Source of the DNA: Stagonosporopsis chrysanthemi
Lineage: Eukaryota; Ascomycota; Dothideomycetes; Pleosporales; Didymellaceae
NCBI GenBank assembly: GCA_022560025.1
Contig: JAFISE010000004.1
Coordinates: forward strand, 186,001-250,000
Direction: 5' to 3'
Length of the DNA stretch: 64,000 bases
The notes beneath the pieces are model-generated. The model was not told the DNA's origin. It was given only the letters and a program-made list of their open reading frames with translations, and did not search any database. Shown here in pieces: positions 1-11,690 of the stretch; the stretch's first letter is position 1, and each line of letters opens with the position of its first letter. Made by a program: the position numbers and the translations under genes.

Positions 1-217
1 GGGGCCATTTTGCGCGCTGGAAGGATGGCACGCTTACGGTGAGGGATCCGTGGCCGTTTTTCGTCCTGTATCACGTCTATTGGCCTGCCAGGTTTGTCGA
101 GTGTCTGCTCAAGGGGAAGCGGTGGAGCAGGTGAGTGGTTATGTTTCTTGTGTTAAGTGTCTGTGACTGACTTTGAGTAGGATTAATGTTAGTACGACCA
201 AGATGTTTGAGGAGTAG
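1..217 (+). CDS. 3' end of an unidentified gene, truncated by the window edge
   Basis: The plus strand reads as coding from base 1 to 130 and rejoins at 181-217 after a 50-nt intron (131-180, donor GTGAGT, acceptor GAGTAG), ending in a TAG stop at 215-217. The visible tail is about 55 residues and includes the segment DPWPFFVLYHVYWPARF, rich in aromatic residues, then a basic stretch (KGKRW) and a polar end. Such a tail would suit an integral-membrane or membrane-bound enzyme, but I do not recognise the family and assign no function. The gene converges on UTP13, whose stop lies about 200 bp away. The support is the clean splice junction with frame kept across it; the upstream part lies outside the window. 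Confidence 0.5.
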
Positions 218-413
218 GGCAGGGTGCTTTACCTTGGAAGGATGAGTGGTTCTTGGGAGTAAATGGACGAACTGATACTGTTGCGGAGGTGCTCCACTCC
301 CATTGAGACTTTTGATTGTCTGCATGTAGACCGACACTCCACAGTGAGGTGTACGGCGTAAGCGATACCAACATAGACATAGAACGGGGTATATTGGTCT
401 AAGCAAACAGCAC

Positions 414-3154
414 CTACTCAGCCATGACCACATCGCGATCTAGCCCCAGCCTTGAAGTGCCATTCGTGATGGCCTTCACGTCGCCAATCTCGTCCATCTC
501 CCTAAGCGTGAAATCCAGCAGATAGCTCTCATCCACCAGCTCCTCAACCCTCTTGTAATGCCTCTCCGAGTACGCGCGGATCGCGTCGAGGACGTCTCTC
601 AGACTTCCCTTGGCGCCGACCTTGCCCTTGGGCCGTACAGTGGCGAGGCGCGAGGCGGGATACGATTTAACAATCGTCCAGAGCATCTTCTGCGCGACGG
701 GCGCGGTGCGCACGTTGGTGTTCCAGTCACGCAGGCGCAGGAGAAGTTTGTAGAGTTGTTCATCAGCGAGGTTGGCGAGGACGTCGTCCACGGCGTTTAG
801 GCCGGACAAGCTTCCTGCATCTGGCTGTTCTGTCTCGGCGACGGACTTAAAGAGGGCGAAAAGGCGGCCGGGCTGGTCCATCTGCAGTGCCAATGTGATT
901 GCTTCGCGGTAGTTGCCTGAGTATGTATAGTTCTGCAGTTTCTGGTCGAGTTCGACGCGCTCAGTTTCCGCCGTTGTTGCAGCTTCAAGGGTAGCGGTTG
1001 TTGTATCTTTCCAAAATGTGATGACGCTGTCTCCACCTCCGGAGACCAGGGCACCTGTCTCTGGGTGTGCGACAAGCGCCCAGACACGGTCCTCGTGGTT
1101 GTCAAGAGTAGACATGCTCTCACCAGAAGATGAATCCCAAACCTTGACAAGACCGTCACCAGCAGCAGACGCTACCTGTGGACCACGCTTGTCGCGCGCA
1201 TCAACTGGTCGGTAAGGTAGCCAAGCGAGCTTGAGAACGCTGTTGGAGTGGCCTTCGAGCGTGAGTAAGCACGAGTAGTCTGAAAGACTCCAGATCTTGA
1301 CCGTCTTGTCTCCACTTCCTGTGGCTATCAGACCCTTGTGGCTGGAATTAGGAGCTTGTGATGTCTTTGGTGCAAATTTGACAGTCCAGACACCACGGCG
1401 ATGTCCTCTGAGAACACCAACGGCTTCACCTTCGGCCGCAGAGTAGATCTTGACCGTCCTGTCTTGCGATGCCGATGCGAAGAGGGTACCGGAGGGATCA
1501 ACATCAATGGCGTTGATGTCCTTGTCGTGGGCCTTTCTCGTGTACTTTGCGCGCAGCTTCTTTGTATCCTTTGTGACGTCCCATCGCTTTACCGTTCGAT
1601 CCTGTGACCCTGTGACAACGTACGCCGGTGGATGTGAGAGCGGGTCGGTGAAGGCAGCCGAAGACTCGGGAGGAACTGTGTGAGGAAGAGCAATGGCACC
1701 AAGGGACTCGGCGTGACCGGTGAGTAGCGCTGCGCACTCGAACGAATTGTTCTCGGGATCCAAACGCCACAGCCTTGCAGTGTTGTCTTTGGCACCTGTG
1801 ACTAACCAGTGGCCTGACCAATCCACGTCCAGACAGATGACAATGTCTTCGTGGCCCTCCAGGACTCCGACGTCTGCGCCAAAGTATTTCCCTTCGGCTG
1901 CATCCTCCTTTAATGTGACTATCCGGATATCCTCTGAATTGGTGTTCAAGGCTAAGAGTGATCTGTCTCGCCCGACGTAGGCGATGTCGATGACTTCGTC
2001 GTGGGTACCAGACACGCGTCGGATGATGGAAAGCGGCTTGATGGTTTCCTCGACAAAGGGCGGTTCGACGGACTCCAGCGAGTGGAAGTTCAGGACCTGT
2101 TCGGCGTGGACGGAAACCAAGTAGGAAAGGGAAGGGTAATAGAGGATGTTGACAATCTCGTCGGTCTCGTTTCCTGGTTCTTGTTCCTCGGTGAGCTCTT
2201 GGCCAGTAGCCGTCGACCAGAGTCGAACGTTGCCGTGCTCTCCGCCAGAGTACACGATCTGACCGTTCGCAAGGAAGCCCGCGCTTTCAATGCCTTCCAA
2301 TGCGGCGATTGTTCGTTGCTGCTTCCACTTGTCTGACGTCCAGAGTATCAGCGTCTTGTCCCTGCTTCCGGATACCAGCACCTTTTGCTCTGGCGAGTAC
2401 TGCAGCGAACGCACAACAGACACGTGTGAATCCAGTACTGCGACACTCTTCTTCTTGTGCAGATCCCAGATGCGGATTTTCCCATCCTCAGCACCAGACG
2501 CCAATCGATATTCCAGCTCGCGCTCACCCTGTGCTTCTTCAGTTCTCTGCTGCGACTTGCTCCTCTTTCTTTTCCTGCCACTGTCTACATCGTCGGTCTT
2601 GGTCACCACTTCGACCTGGAAGAAGTGCAGTGCCGAGACAACGCCACCATGGCCGTGGAAGGTGTGTGTGGTGTATCCTGCGCGGATGTCCCAGATCTTG
2701 ACAACACCATCTGCACCGCCTGTTGCCACAAGCGTGCCAGTGCTATCTACAGCCAGCGTTACCACCGGGCCAGCGTGCGGTTTCAAAGACCGGAGGAGTT
2801 CGAGTTCGATTGTTTCGTCATCAGTCTCGGAGGGCTGCAGGGCGTAAATGCTCATCGAAAGCGACCGCGAACACACAATGAGGTGGGATGCAGAGGGTGT
2901 TACTGGTACGATTAGCCACAGCATGCTGCACACACACTTGTGCACCTACAGGCCAGAGACGTGATTGCCTCGCCATCGCCCTCCGCTCTTGCCAATTCCT
3001 TTCCGGTGGAAAGATCTGTGAGCAGTGCCTCTTCGCCCAGACATGCAGCCAAAATGCGCCCATCCTCGCTGAGCGATATGCTGCCACCCGAGTAGATGGG
3101 CTGCAATGTGCGCTCAACCTCGTAGGTCGTCCGGACTGTCGTTCTTTGCGCCAT
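414..3154 (-). CDS. UTP13: U3 small nucleolar RNP WD40 protein Utp13 (TBL3 type)
   Basis: WD40 component of the UTP-B part of the small-subunit processome, acting in the nucleolus on U3-guided 18S pre-rRNA processing. Two exons: 2950-3154 (ATG at 3154) and 414-2902, joined across a 47-nt intron (donor GTAGGT, acceptor CCAG); the join gives ...SLALTPSASHLIVCSRS, as in the family. The product is 897 aa. About a dozen WD repeats run through the first two thirds, with typical SGSRDKTLILW and TGSQDRTVKRWD ends; the last ~150 residues are the helical Utp13 C-terminal domain. A basic insertion (SGRKRKRSKSQQR) near residue 170 sits in a loop of the propeller and could be a nuclear signal. The open frame beyond 2902 is intron read-through, not a start. 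TBL3 is the animal counterpart. Confidence 0.93.
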
Positions 3155-3385
3155 GGCGTTGCGCTGATTTGCTTTGAGCCGTGATTGCTGCCCAGGCCTG
3201 GTGCTGGACGAGGAAGAGGTGTAAAAAAGTTGCCGTATCGATAAGCGGCAACACCGCGGGAACGCCTAGTTAGGCTGACGTCGGGGACATGGGCGCCATC
3301 GCCAGCCCTAGAAACACCATTATACAACGATCACATCTTTATTGCGGCGCGCAAATATGTGCATCCCCCGCTGATTTATATCGCT

Positions 3386-5360
3386 ATGGGCCGACAAGCC
3401 TACTTGGCCAAGCTCGCCTTTGTATGTAGAACCTCTCCGTCAAAGACACTGACTAGCTGGCTCCTATACAGTTCACGTGACTGACAGTTTCCAGGGACGG
3501 TCAGCATTCGAGCCCACCAGCGAAGTGATCGAGTCAGACGAGTATGTACAGCTTGCAGCGTCTCAGTCTGATGAGCCATTGCCTCGAAGGTATCGTGAGG
3601 CCAAGGCCAACAACTACATTCAACTGTACGATGAGCGTGGAAACCCCATCAATCCACGCTCGCATGCATACGGCAAGACGCTCCGTGACGCTCAAAATGA
3701 TGTTCTTGCTTCGGTAGGGGTAGTTGAGAGGCGACGGTCGCCCTCTGAAGCACTTCCTGGCTCCTATGAGGAACGACTCGAAGAGCTCGAGTCTGAAGAG
3801 ACAATAGGCAACGCAATTGCCCTGACATCGACGGTGTTGGAGAACCTGTGCACCTGGTGGATTGGCTCGATCAGAGATCGGCTACTGACGTTTCGCGTCC
3901 CAAACGCGCTCACTTTCATTCAGATTGTGGCTTCCGAACGCGCAGCTTCTGGCAGCTCGATTGCATACACCGGCTTTGCTCCTCGGCTGGTCTCTACTAT
4001 CGGCATTCAAGCACTCGTCTACGGTGCATACATTTACCAGCCGATCGAACGCTTGGTGCAGATCACGCGTGCTAGCTCCAAAACCCGTCGCTTTGTACGG
4101 CGCTCGAGAAGTGTCTTGACGTTTGGGTAGGTTGCTGGCCTGCTGACCAGAGCATATCTAACACTCCGTAGATTTCGATTGGGACTTGAGGTTCTCTTTT
4201 ATCCTCTCTCGTACCATGCCCACTTACAGCGGCTGGGCCTCAAACCGGCACGACCATTGTTACCCCACTGGAAGTCCTTTGTGCCCTTCTCGCCGTGGTC
4301 GTCTCTCGTACCACTTTCTGTCCACCACAATGCGTCTGGCTCTGCGGCGAGCTGTTTGAAAGCAGTGTTTACCTCACCCATGATAATGATAATCGCAGAG
4401 CATTTCTACGAGCGCTGGGTCTACTCTGCTGTATTCGAAGCTGTCGAAGCCTTCATCATCCGACCCGACAATGCAGATATAGAGAGTCCTGATGCAGTCA
4501 GCAAGGACCGCGCCACGTCTATTCTAGGCTTGCAACGACGATCGCCACCTCTGATCAGAAATGCAATTAACAGGATACTCGTATTTCTTGGCTGGTGCGA
4601 GCCGGACGAGCTGCCTGAGGCGGAGCGGAAGTCTTCCCTCGACTCTGTCTCCAGTGCAGGCCAGGGCGTAGAAGTCGCTGGCAACCAGGTGATAGACCTG
4701 GCTCCGTTAGACATACCAATTTCTCGCACGGACAGATCGGCGGTAGATGGCGCCAATGACAGTACTGTTACCATACCTGTCGAGATGGTAGACGACCTGT
4801 TGCGTCCTGCTACACCGCCAACACCTACCACCTCAGACTATGATGATAATGATCCGAGGATCAGGATCACCTCACGCGAAGGCATCGTAGAGATGGAAGT
4901 ACGATTACCCCCACGAATCATCTCTTCACACACCGAAGTCCTAGACGGTCAGCCCGCAGCTACGACTCACAACCATGTCACGTCACGTCGGCTCTCTCAT
5001 CACGCAGGAACTCGACCTCGTCACCGCGTGACGCAACTCTCGACTGAGCCTTCGCAGATGATCGGCGCTATCGTCAAAGCTCAGCTTATTGGGCTCGCGG
5101 TGCTGCCGTTCAAGCTTGTGGTCCTTCGGCTGGTTGCGAATCACTACTTGGCTGTTCACCAACGCAGTGGGCTCACGTCGCGCTTTGTCGAGCCATTTCC
5201 CAGCTTGAGAACCCTTAGCATGGCGTCGGTTGCCACTGGCATATCACGTGTGGCACTCTGTGCTGCCTGCGAGTTCGCCATCGACCTCAGTCTGTGGAGT
5301 GTGCAATGTCTGGCCGTTACTAGGATCGGTAAACACATCTTCGGCTGGGGTGCACTTTAA
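3386..5360 (+). CDS. Uncharacterised conserved-looking membrane protein
   Basis: Three exons: 3386-3421, 3495-4126 and 4172-5360, giving 618 aa. The body has no usable ATG near its 5' end (the open frame begins with GTG at 3477). The real start is inferred to be a 36-nt first exon (ATG GGC CGA..., MGRQAYLAKLAF) followed by a canonical GTATGT donor and a CCAG acceptor that restores the frame at GRSAFEP. The second intron (4127-4171) has donor GTAGGT. The protein has a polar N-terminal third, several hydrophobic stretches (near residues 195-215, 235-300, and two close to the C-terminus at about 525-550 and 580-610) and an acidic, Ser/Pro-rich loop between. No catalytic motif is visible, and I do not recognise a named family. 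It is likely a multi-pass membrane protein of unknown role. Confidence 0.75.
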
Positions 5361-7402
5361 TAGAGTTCTGTCCGGCCAAGAGGAGCAGATGATTGTTTCA
5401 CCACGCCGACGGGCTCGACGAAATGACACAAGTCCTCGGGCTGCCCTGCTGGTGCAATTGGCTGTGCGTGGGAAGTGCTCTTGGCTGGCGTTTCGCCCAT
5501 CGGATCGTGCTCCGCTCGGTGATGTTCACGATCCACGGATGGCGCCGCGGATACCGAGCGACGGTGGCTGATACGTGAGGCTGCTTTAGCATCAATAATT
5601 GTTGAACTCGACGGCTGGGCAGCTGGGTAGATGAGCGTAGCACGGAGACGTTGTCCATGTCCCTTGTGTGTACGGTGCGAGCAGGTTGCAAAGTTGGAGT
5701 TGTGGTCGCAGTCCTGCTTGATAGGTCTGACGCGTAGGACAGGGTGTTGACAGCGTTGTATGAGTCGGCAAGATGGTGGAGATGTGGGGCCATGGCACTT
5801 CCATACGCACGTACGGTACCAAACAAGGCGGACACGAGCATCACGTGTACTGTACTATGCACATGTGGTGACGCACTAGCACATGCAGTTGTTCTTGTCA
5901 TTCATGCGTGCGTGCTGGATGCCATGTAGATGTCTACGACGAGAGCAAGGTGGTGTCCGTTGTTGCTCGTTGGTCAAGCGCACTTCACCCTCTGCACGGC
6001 TGTCTGCAGCATGTGGCCATGGTATGAGCAAGCACAGTATTGACAAGCACATGGAGGCTGGAACGTTCAATTGCATAGCCAGTGGCGTCAGGGGCCAAAG
6101 CGCGTTATACGCCAGGCCTCGACGCGTTGATTGGGGGACAACGCGAATGGGCATGTAGCCATGGGCAGTGTTTTCTGTGACTCGGAGATTATTTCGAGTC
6201 TGGCTGGCCTATGGTGTGTGACTGCGGGCAGGGCTCCTGCAGTGCTGCGCTGTGCCGGGCGCGCCGTGATGTTCCTGATCTGCGAGGATCAGATGCCCCC
6301 GGCTGCCTCAGGCTCGAGCCTCGAGGCCTGCTCCGCGGTCGGGGTCGTGGTTGTGGTGTGTGCTTGCGGGCAGCCAGTTCAACGGCGCAGCGCGACACAG
6401 TCGAACGACGGACACGGGCTCTCGGCCAAGCAGCAAGCAGCGCGCAGCGCGCAGCGGGCGCTCCCTGGGCGAGGCTCTGGCAGCGCGGCGTGGCTCCGCC
6501 CAGCGCACCCGGGCGATGCAGGGGCGGTGGGCGCGGGACAGGACTCGTCGTGCCGGATTGGGCGCTGGTCAACACCACGGCAGCGCGTTGGGGCGCTGCG
6601 CTCGAGCAAAGGCGACGAAGCGCGAACCCCTTTCTTCGCAGTCCCAATGGCGGCGGCGCGCGCGCGCATCGCGTTTGATTGCTTGTGCCGTTCGTCCCCC
6701 CTCCCCCCCCCACACTCATTACGCTGGCCGTGCGCTGGCCTGTCCGCTCGTGAGCCTCCCCACCGATACCTGCGGCGCTCTGATCCTTCTCGGGCGCATT
6801 CGCATTGGGGCCTGTGCATGCCCGAGTCTCCCCTTCCTCGCAACGCTTGCTAGGTCGGCCTGCTGGAGTGCGCGCTCATATGCCCCAAGGACCCTGAGAC
6901 GGCTGCCGCTCGCCCTCGTCGCCCTCGTCGTGCTCGTCGCCCCCGTCGCCCCCGTCGCCCTCGTCGCCGTCGCTCTCGCCCGCTCGACCCCCCGTGCCGT
7001 CACACGGCGCCCGGCACCCGCAACCCTGCCGCTGCACGCTCCCGCTGCCACCGCGCTTTCTGCGTCGCTTGCTGCCGCACCACCTGCACCCACCAGGCCT
7101 CTCCCGGCAGGCTCGCTACAGCGCTCTCCACTGCCCACTCCTCTCCGCTCTCCCCGCAGGCCGCACGACAGAGCCACAGCCCCAGCCAGCGCCCGAGCCA
7201 GAGTTTCGTCGCCGGCGCTTGCAGTGGCGTCTGTCATGCGTGCGACGCCGTGAACCTGCGGCCCGCGAGAAAACAAACGCCAATTGCGCCCGAGTCTGCC
7301 CCAGCAACGCGCTGAGCACCCCGGACATATAGACCAGCGCACCGCCGACCACCATCTGGTCCCGCGCTCCGTCGCTGCTCCGTCCCACCACCGTCCGCCA
7401 AC
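5361..7402. other. Gene-free 2.0 kb: presumed upstream region and leader of the kinesin gene
   Basis: No conserved coding signal was found on either strand. Two opposing frames of about 300 codons (6351-7253 plus and 6719-7636 minus) are low-complexity Arg/Ala-rich products of the GC-rich sequence. From about 6650 to 7400 the plus strand is strongly C-rich and pyrimidine-biased, as is common just upstream of fungal start codons. Confidence 0.6.
6911..6976. repeat. Imperfect CTCGTCGCC-type tandem repeat
   Basis: Seven or so imperfect 9-bp units of the CGTCGCCCT type, in the pyrimidine-rich leader of the kinesin gene. Degenerate triplet-based repeats like this usually arise by slippage. Confidence 0.7.
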
Positions 7403-10284
7403 ATGGCTGGAAATGTCCTGCCGCGCCGCTCCATTGCTCCCCCCGCAGGACCCCTGCCCTCGCTGCCCGTACCGAAGCAGCGCGCCCCAAGCACAAGCCC
7501 CGCCGGCCTGCGAACGCCCTCCAGCGGCCTCCCCAGCCCCTCGCACCGCACCGTCTCTTACTCGAATTCGCCACACCGTCCGGCCGCGGCCAAGCACATC
7601 ACCTCGCCTTCCGTCCCAACGATACCCGCTGAGCATCCTGCGGGCGGTCCGACACCTGGCAAGTCGCTACGCAAGGTCGTCAGCATTGGCGCCTTTCCAC
7701 AGCCGCCAAAACATGTCGCGAGGACCCCGAGCAGCCCACTGGCATCGAGTGCCTCGGTCAATGGCGACTCGGTCGACCACCGGCTATCGTCCGGCTCCAG
7801 AGCCTCCATACCGTCAAGGAAAAGCAGTCTCAAGAAGCCCAGATCGTCGAATATAGGTGGAGGCAGGGGACTCCTGCCCAAGTCGCCCATGTTACCGCCG
7901 AGCTTCCTCAACGGCAACGGCAGCGCAGAGTCAGTCGCCGTCGACACCAGCCACCTCAGCCTGCCCTCTCCTCCTCAGAGCCGCAATTCTTCGCCGCACG
8001 GATCACGGTCTACAAGCGCAACTACAATCGAAGAGGGTGACGATGAAGCCAGAGGGCGAAAGGCCAACAAGACAGATGGCGAACCGGGCAGCAAAGGAAA
8101 CGTCATTGTCAGTGTGCGTGTGCGGCCAGATGTAGGGCCAAAGGATGGCCAGCAAGACCGCGACTGGGACGTCAATGGCAAGCGCCATACCGTCACATAC
8201 CACGGCCGCGATGGAGGCGGAGACTACATCTACGGTGAGTGGCCACGAAGCAGGCCCCGCTGTGATTTCAGCTTGCTGACCTTATCTCAGACAACGTCTT
8301 TGACACCCAAGACAACAACGCTCGCGTGTACGATGCCACAGCAAAGCGATTGGTCCGAAGAGTGATGGAAGGTTACCACGGAACCGTATTCGCCTATGGC
8401 ATGACCGGAACAGGCAAGACATTCTCCATGCAAGGGACAGCAACAAATCCTGGTGTCATTCCACTAGCCATCACTGACATCTTCTCGTACATCCGTGAAA
8501 CGCCACACCGCGAGTTCCTCTTGCGCGTCAGCTACCTGGAGATCTACAATGAGAGAATCAACGATCTGCTGGCGGGACCCGTAGCTGGCATGGGCGGCCA
8601 GCCGGGTACACAAGAGGAGATCAAGCTTCGCGAGGATAGCAAACGGGGCGTTTATGCAACTCCCCTAAAAGAAGAGATTGTTCAAAGTCCAACACAACTC
8701 TTGCGAGTCATCTCCCGAGGTGACCAGGCGCGGAGGGTCGCTGGCACCCAGTTCAACTCTCGGAGTTCGCGCAGTCACGCCGTCGTACAAATCGTGGTCG
8801 AGAGCAGAGAACGAGCGCCCGGGCCGAGCTTGGCTGGCGACAAGCGATCAGCCATTATTCCAGGCGGTGTTCGTGTGTCAACGCTCAGTCTGATTGATTT
8901 GGCTGGATCGGAAAAAGCAGCCGATGATAAGGAACGACGGACCGAAGGTTCCCATATCAACAAGAGTTTGCTCACCCTAGGAGCTGTTGTTGGTGGTCTC
9001 GCTGGCAGCAAGCCGGGTAAAGACGGGAAAAAGGATAATCATTTGCCGTACAGAGACAGCAAACTTACGCGACTCTTGCAGGGGGCTCTGTCAGGTAACT
9101 CCCTGGTTAGCATTCTCTGCACAATCCAAATTGGCGCAAGCGGTAGCGTCGCGGCATCGTCCAACCACGCCAACGAGACGCTGAATACGTTGAAGTTTGC
9201 ATCTCGGGCCAAGAACAACATTGTCAGTCACGCAAAGAAGGCGGACGATTCCTTGGGTGCTGGTGGTGATGCAGGAAGCCGTGCACTGCTTGATCGCTAC
9301 CGTCTTGAGATCCAGGAACTTAAGAAGCAACTCGAAGACAGCAAGAAAACAGAAGCTAGAGACATAGAGGATGAAGAGTTTCGACGAGACAAGGAAGAAG
9401 AAAAAGTACGCGAGCTGCAAGACAAGCAGCGGCATGAGGAGCAAATGCTGGAGATGCAGCTCGCCCGCACTGCTCTCAAGGAGCGCATCGAGCATCTGAA
9501 TCGGCTGATCCTCAGTTCCAAGTCGCTCGGCGTCAACAACGGCAGGACATACTCGTCCATGAGTTATCAACGTGCTTCTACGTTCAGCCACATGAGCGAC
9601 TTCCGGCCAATGTCGGTGCGATCGTCTGCTAGCCATGCCACGCTCGAAGTGCCACGTGCCTCGATGCAGTCGTTCCCTTTGCCTGGAGAAGGGTCGGAGG
9701 AGGATGATTCTGTTGGTGAAAACGGCGACGGTCTCGCCAGCCAGGGTGTTCAGATTCAAGCGTTGCAAGCAGACCTCGCCGACAGGAACAGGTACATCGC
9801 TACACTAGAGAAGCGACTGCTGCAGGCGCGAAGGTCAAGCCATTCCCGAGTGTCCATGTCGATCACCTCTCGACACGGCACCAGTGAAGATGGCGGCCTA
9901 CTCGCGACAATCGCCGAACGAGACTCCGAGATCTCAACCCTGCGCGCACAGCTCGAAGACAAGGAGCGAATGATCACCGCGCTGACAGCGGCACGAAAAA
10001 GAAACGACACCGCACACGATGTCGGCAGTGACGGCTCACCAGGAAGCCGACGAACCTCTTCCTATCAACGCAGCGAGAGCAGCAGCATCAACATCCTGCA
10101 CGCCAAAGGCCCAACATCGCCTATCAGCCCCACCGGTTCATCCTTTTTCCCTCCCACGCCCTCCAATGCGGGCAAGAACATCGAGGAAATGACCCGCATG
10201 CTCGACGAGATGATCACCGGACGCGTCGACCGAGCTGCAAGGCGCAGCAGCTTTCGACCCGTCTCCGAGTCGCGACGGCCTTGA
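7403..10284 (+). CDS. KIP2: Kip2-family kinesin (KipA type), plus-end-directed motor
   Basis: Microtubule motor with an internal motor domain after a long Ser/Pro-rich N-terminus. Exons 7403-8234 and 8291-10284 are joined across a 56-nt intron (GTGAGT...CTCAG), restoring YIYDNVFDTQ; the product is 941 aa. Visible motifs: ATP P-loop GMTGTGKT at about 314-321, switch I NSRSSRSH, switch II DLAGSEKA, and a motor end near ASRAKNNIVSH. The tail has two coiled-coil stretches (EIQELKKQLEDSKK and a later IATLEKRLLQ...EISTLRAQLED). The basic, disordered head of about 230 residues before the motor and the Ser-rich linkers fit Kip2/KipA, which controls microtubule growth and polarised hyphal extension. 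Family placement rests on this arrangement; a CENP-E-like label is the alternative. Confidence 0.9.
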
Positions 10285-11215
10285 ACGCACGCAAGGGCAA
10301 CCAAGACACGCACAACACACTGATGACTCGCACGCTACGGTTCGGACACATGCCAGCTGGACGGGAAGCGAGACACGAGCTTACGGAAACCACATAATGA
10401 AGATGAGACACCCGCTGCATTTCTCTCCCACGAAGCCGACAGCTCGAAGGCAAGGCACATGGATATGCCAAGGAAAAAAATCAGCAGAGAGACACAGATC
10501 CCTGGCGTTATTGTATACTGCACCGGCTTCTGCGTATGTGCATGGGTCATCGGTACCCCGCCCGTCGCCGCCGACATAATCACTGGCGTTTGTTGTTACT
10601 GTCACAGACGGGCGTTGGAGCCCTTCCAAGCCACGCCACGCCACGCAACGCCACGCAACGCAAAGCATGCTTTGTTTTATCTTGATTACTTTACCGCACT
10701 ACGCTACATATCCCAGCATCCGAAAGCGGCGGAAAGACGTTGTACGATTCGTCCTTTTTTACTTTTTTTTTGGTCATTTTGGCATAGCCCCCTTCTGGCA
10801 TATTCCCGGCGCGGTAGGGGGGTTTTTTTTTCTCCTCCTTTTGGATCCAGCGCGCAAAGGAGGAGCTTGACATGAGAGAAGCGAAAAGAGAGGGACAGGA
10901 GATAGATACCCCCATATACTTCATCTGCGTTTTTTTTTTCGAGATTAGAGCGACGGTACTGCCGGTAATGCTGATGAATTGGTTTGAGACTGCTGTTGCT
11001 GTGCTGTGCTGTGCTATGGTGAGCGAAGCAAACCTCCCATTGAACAACGTCCTAATCATTCAATCCAATTCAATCTGTGGCAAGGCGGGGCAGTGACGTT
11101 TGCGTACATGTTTTGCCACCGGCGAGCCCGTCGCGCGCGCGCGTATGTGTGTGTGTGTATGTAGAGATGGTGCATGAGTTCGGGGGTGTACTGTGTAGTG
11201 GCGAGCGGACAACAG

Positions 11216-11245
11216 CAGGGCAGGGCAGGGCAGGGCAGGGCAGGG
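11216..11245. repeat. (CAGGG)6 minisatellite
   Basis: Six perfect 5-bp units in the gene-free stretch after the kinesin gene. Confidence 0.9.
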
Positions 11246-11333
11246 TACGTCCCGGTACATATATAATAAATGGTACGATTACCAGGGCTCCGTATCGTGT
11301 TGTATCGTATGCAACCACTCTGCACGCACGTGT

Positions 11334-11347
11334 GGGGGGGGGGGGGG
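11334..11347. repeat. Poly(G) run of 14
   Basis: Uninterrupted G run between the CAGGG and TATC repeats; it lies on the opposite strand sense to the poly(C) 240 bp further on. Confidence 0.9.
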
Positions 11348-11408
11348 AACAACGACTTCACGTCGCTCGGTTCGCAACGGTGCTGCGGAAGAGCCGAGCG
11401 GCTCTAGG

Positions 11409-11454
<46 letters not shown>
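11409..11454. repeat. (TATC)11 microsatellite
   Basis: About eleven perfect tetranucleotide units. In one frame it reads as a YLSI-type repeat, which explains the long plus-strand open frame here. Confidence 0.9.
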
Positions 11455-11585
11455 CTATCTATGTATTGTAGCACATACCCTGCAAGATGCGAGCGTGTCG
11501 GTGCGCGCGCTTCGACTGTGACGTTAGTCTCACTTCCCACGGCGGCCATACTGCCATGGGCGGCCATACTCACCACTCACCACCG

Positions 11586-11586
<1 letters not shown>

Positions 11587-11668
<82 letters not shown>

Positions 11669-11690
11669 CCTCTCTCTCTCTCTCTCTCTC
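11587..11690. repeat. Poly(C) tract (C44-A-C36) followed by (TC)n
   Basis: Two C homopolymers of 44 and 36 bases, separated by a single A at 11631, then CGC and about ten TC units. It accounts for the poly-proline and poly-glycine open frames on the two strands. Confidence 0.95.

Noticed and set aside
6351..7636. Two opposing ~300-codon open frames in the kinesin leader
   Set aside because: Arg/Ala/Pro-rich low-complexity products of GC-rich DNA; no domain, mutually overlapping, no splice support.
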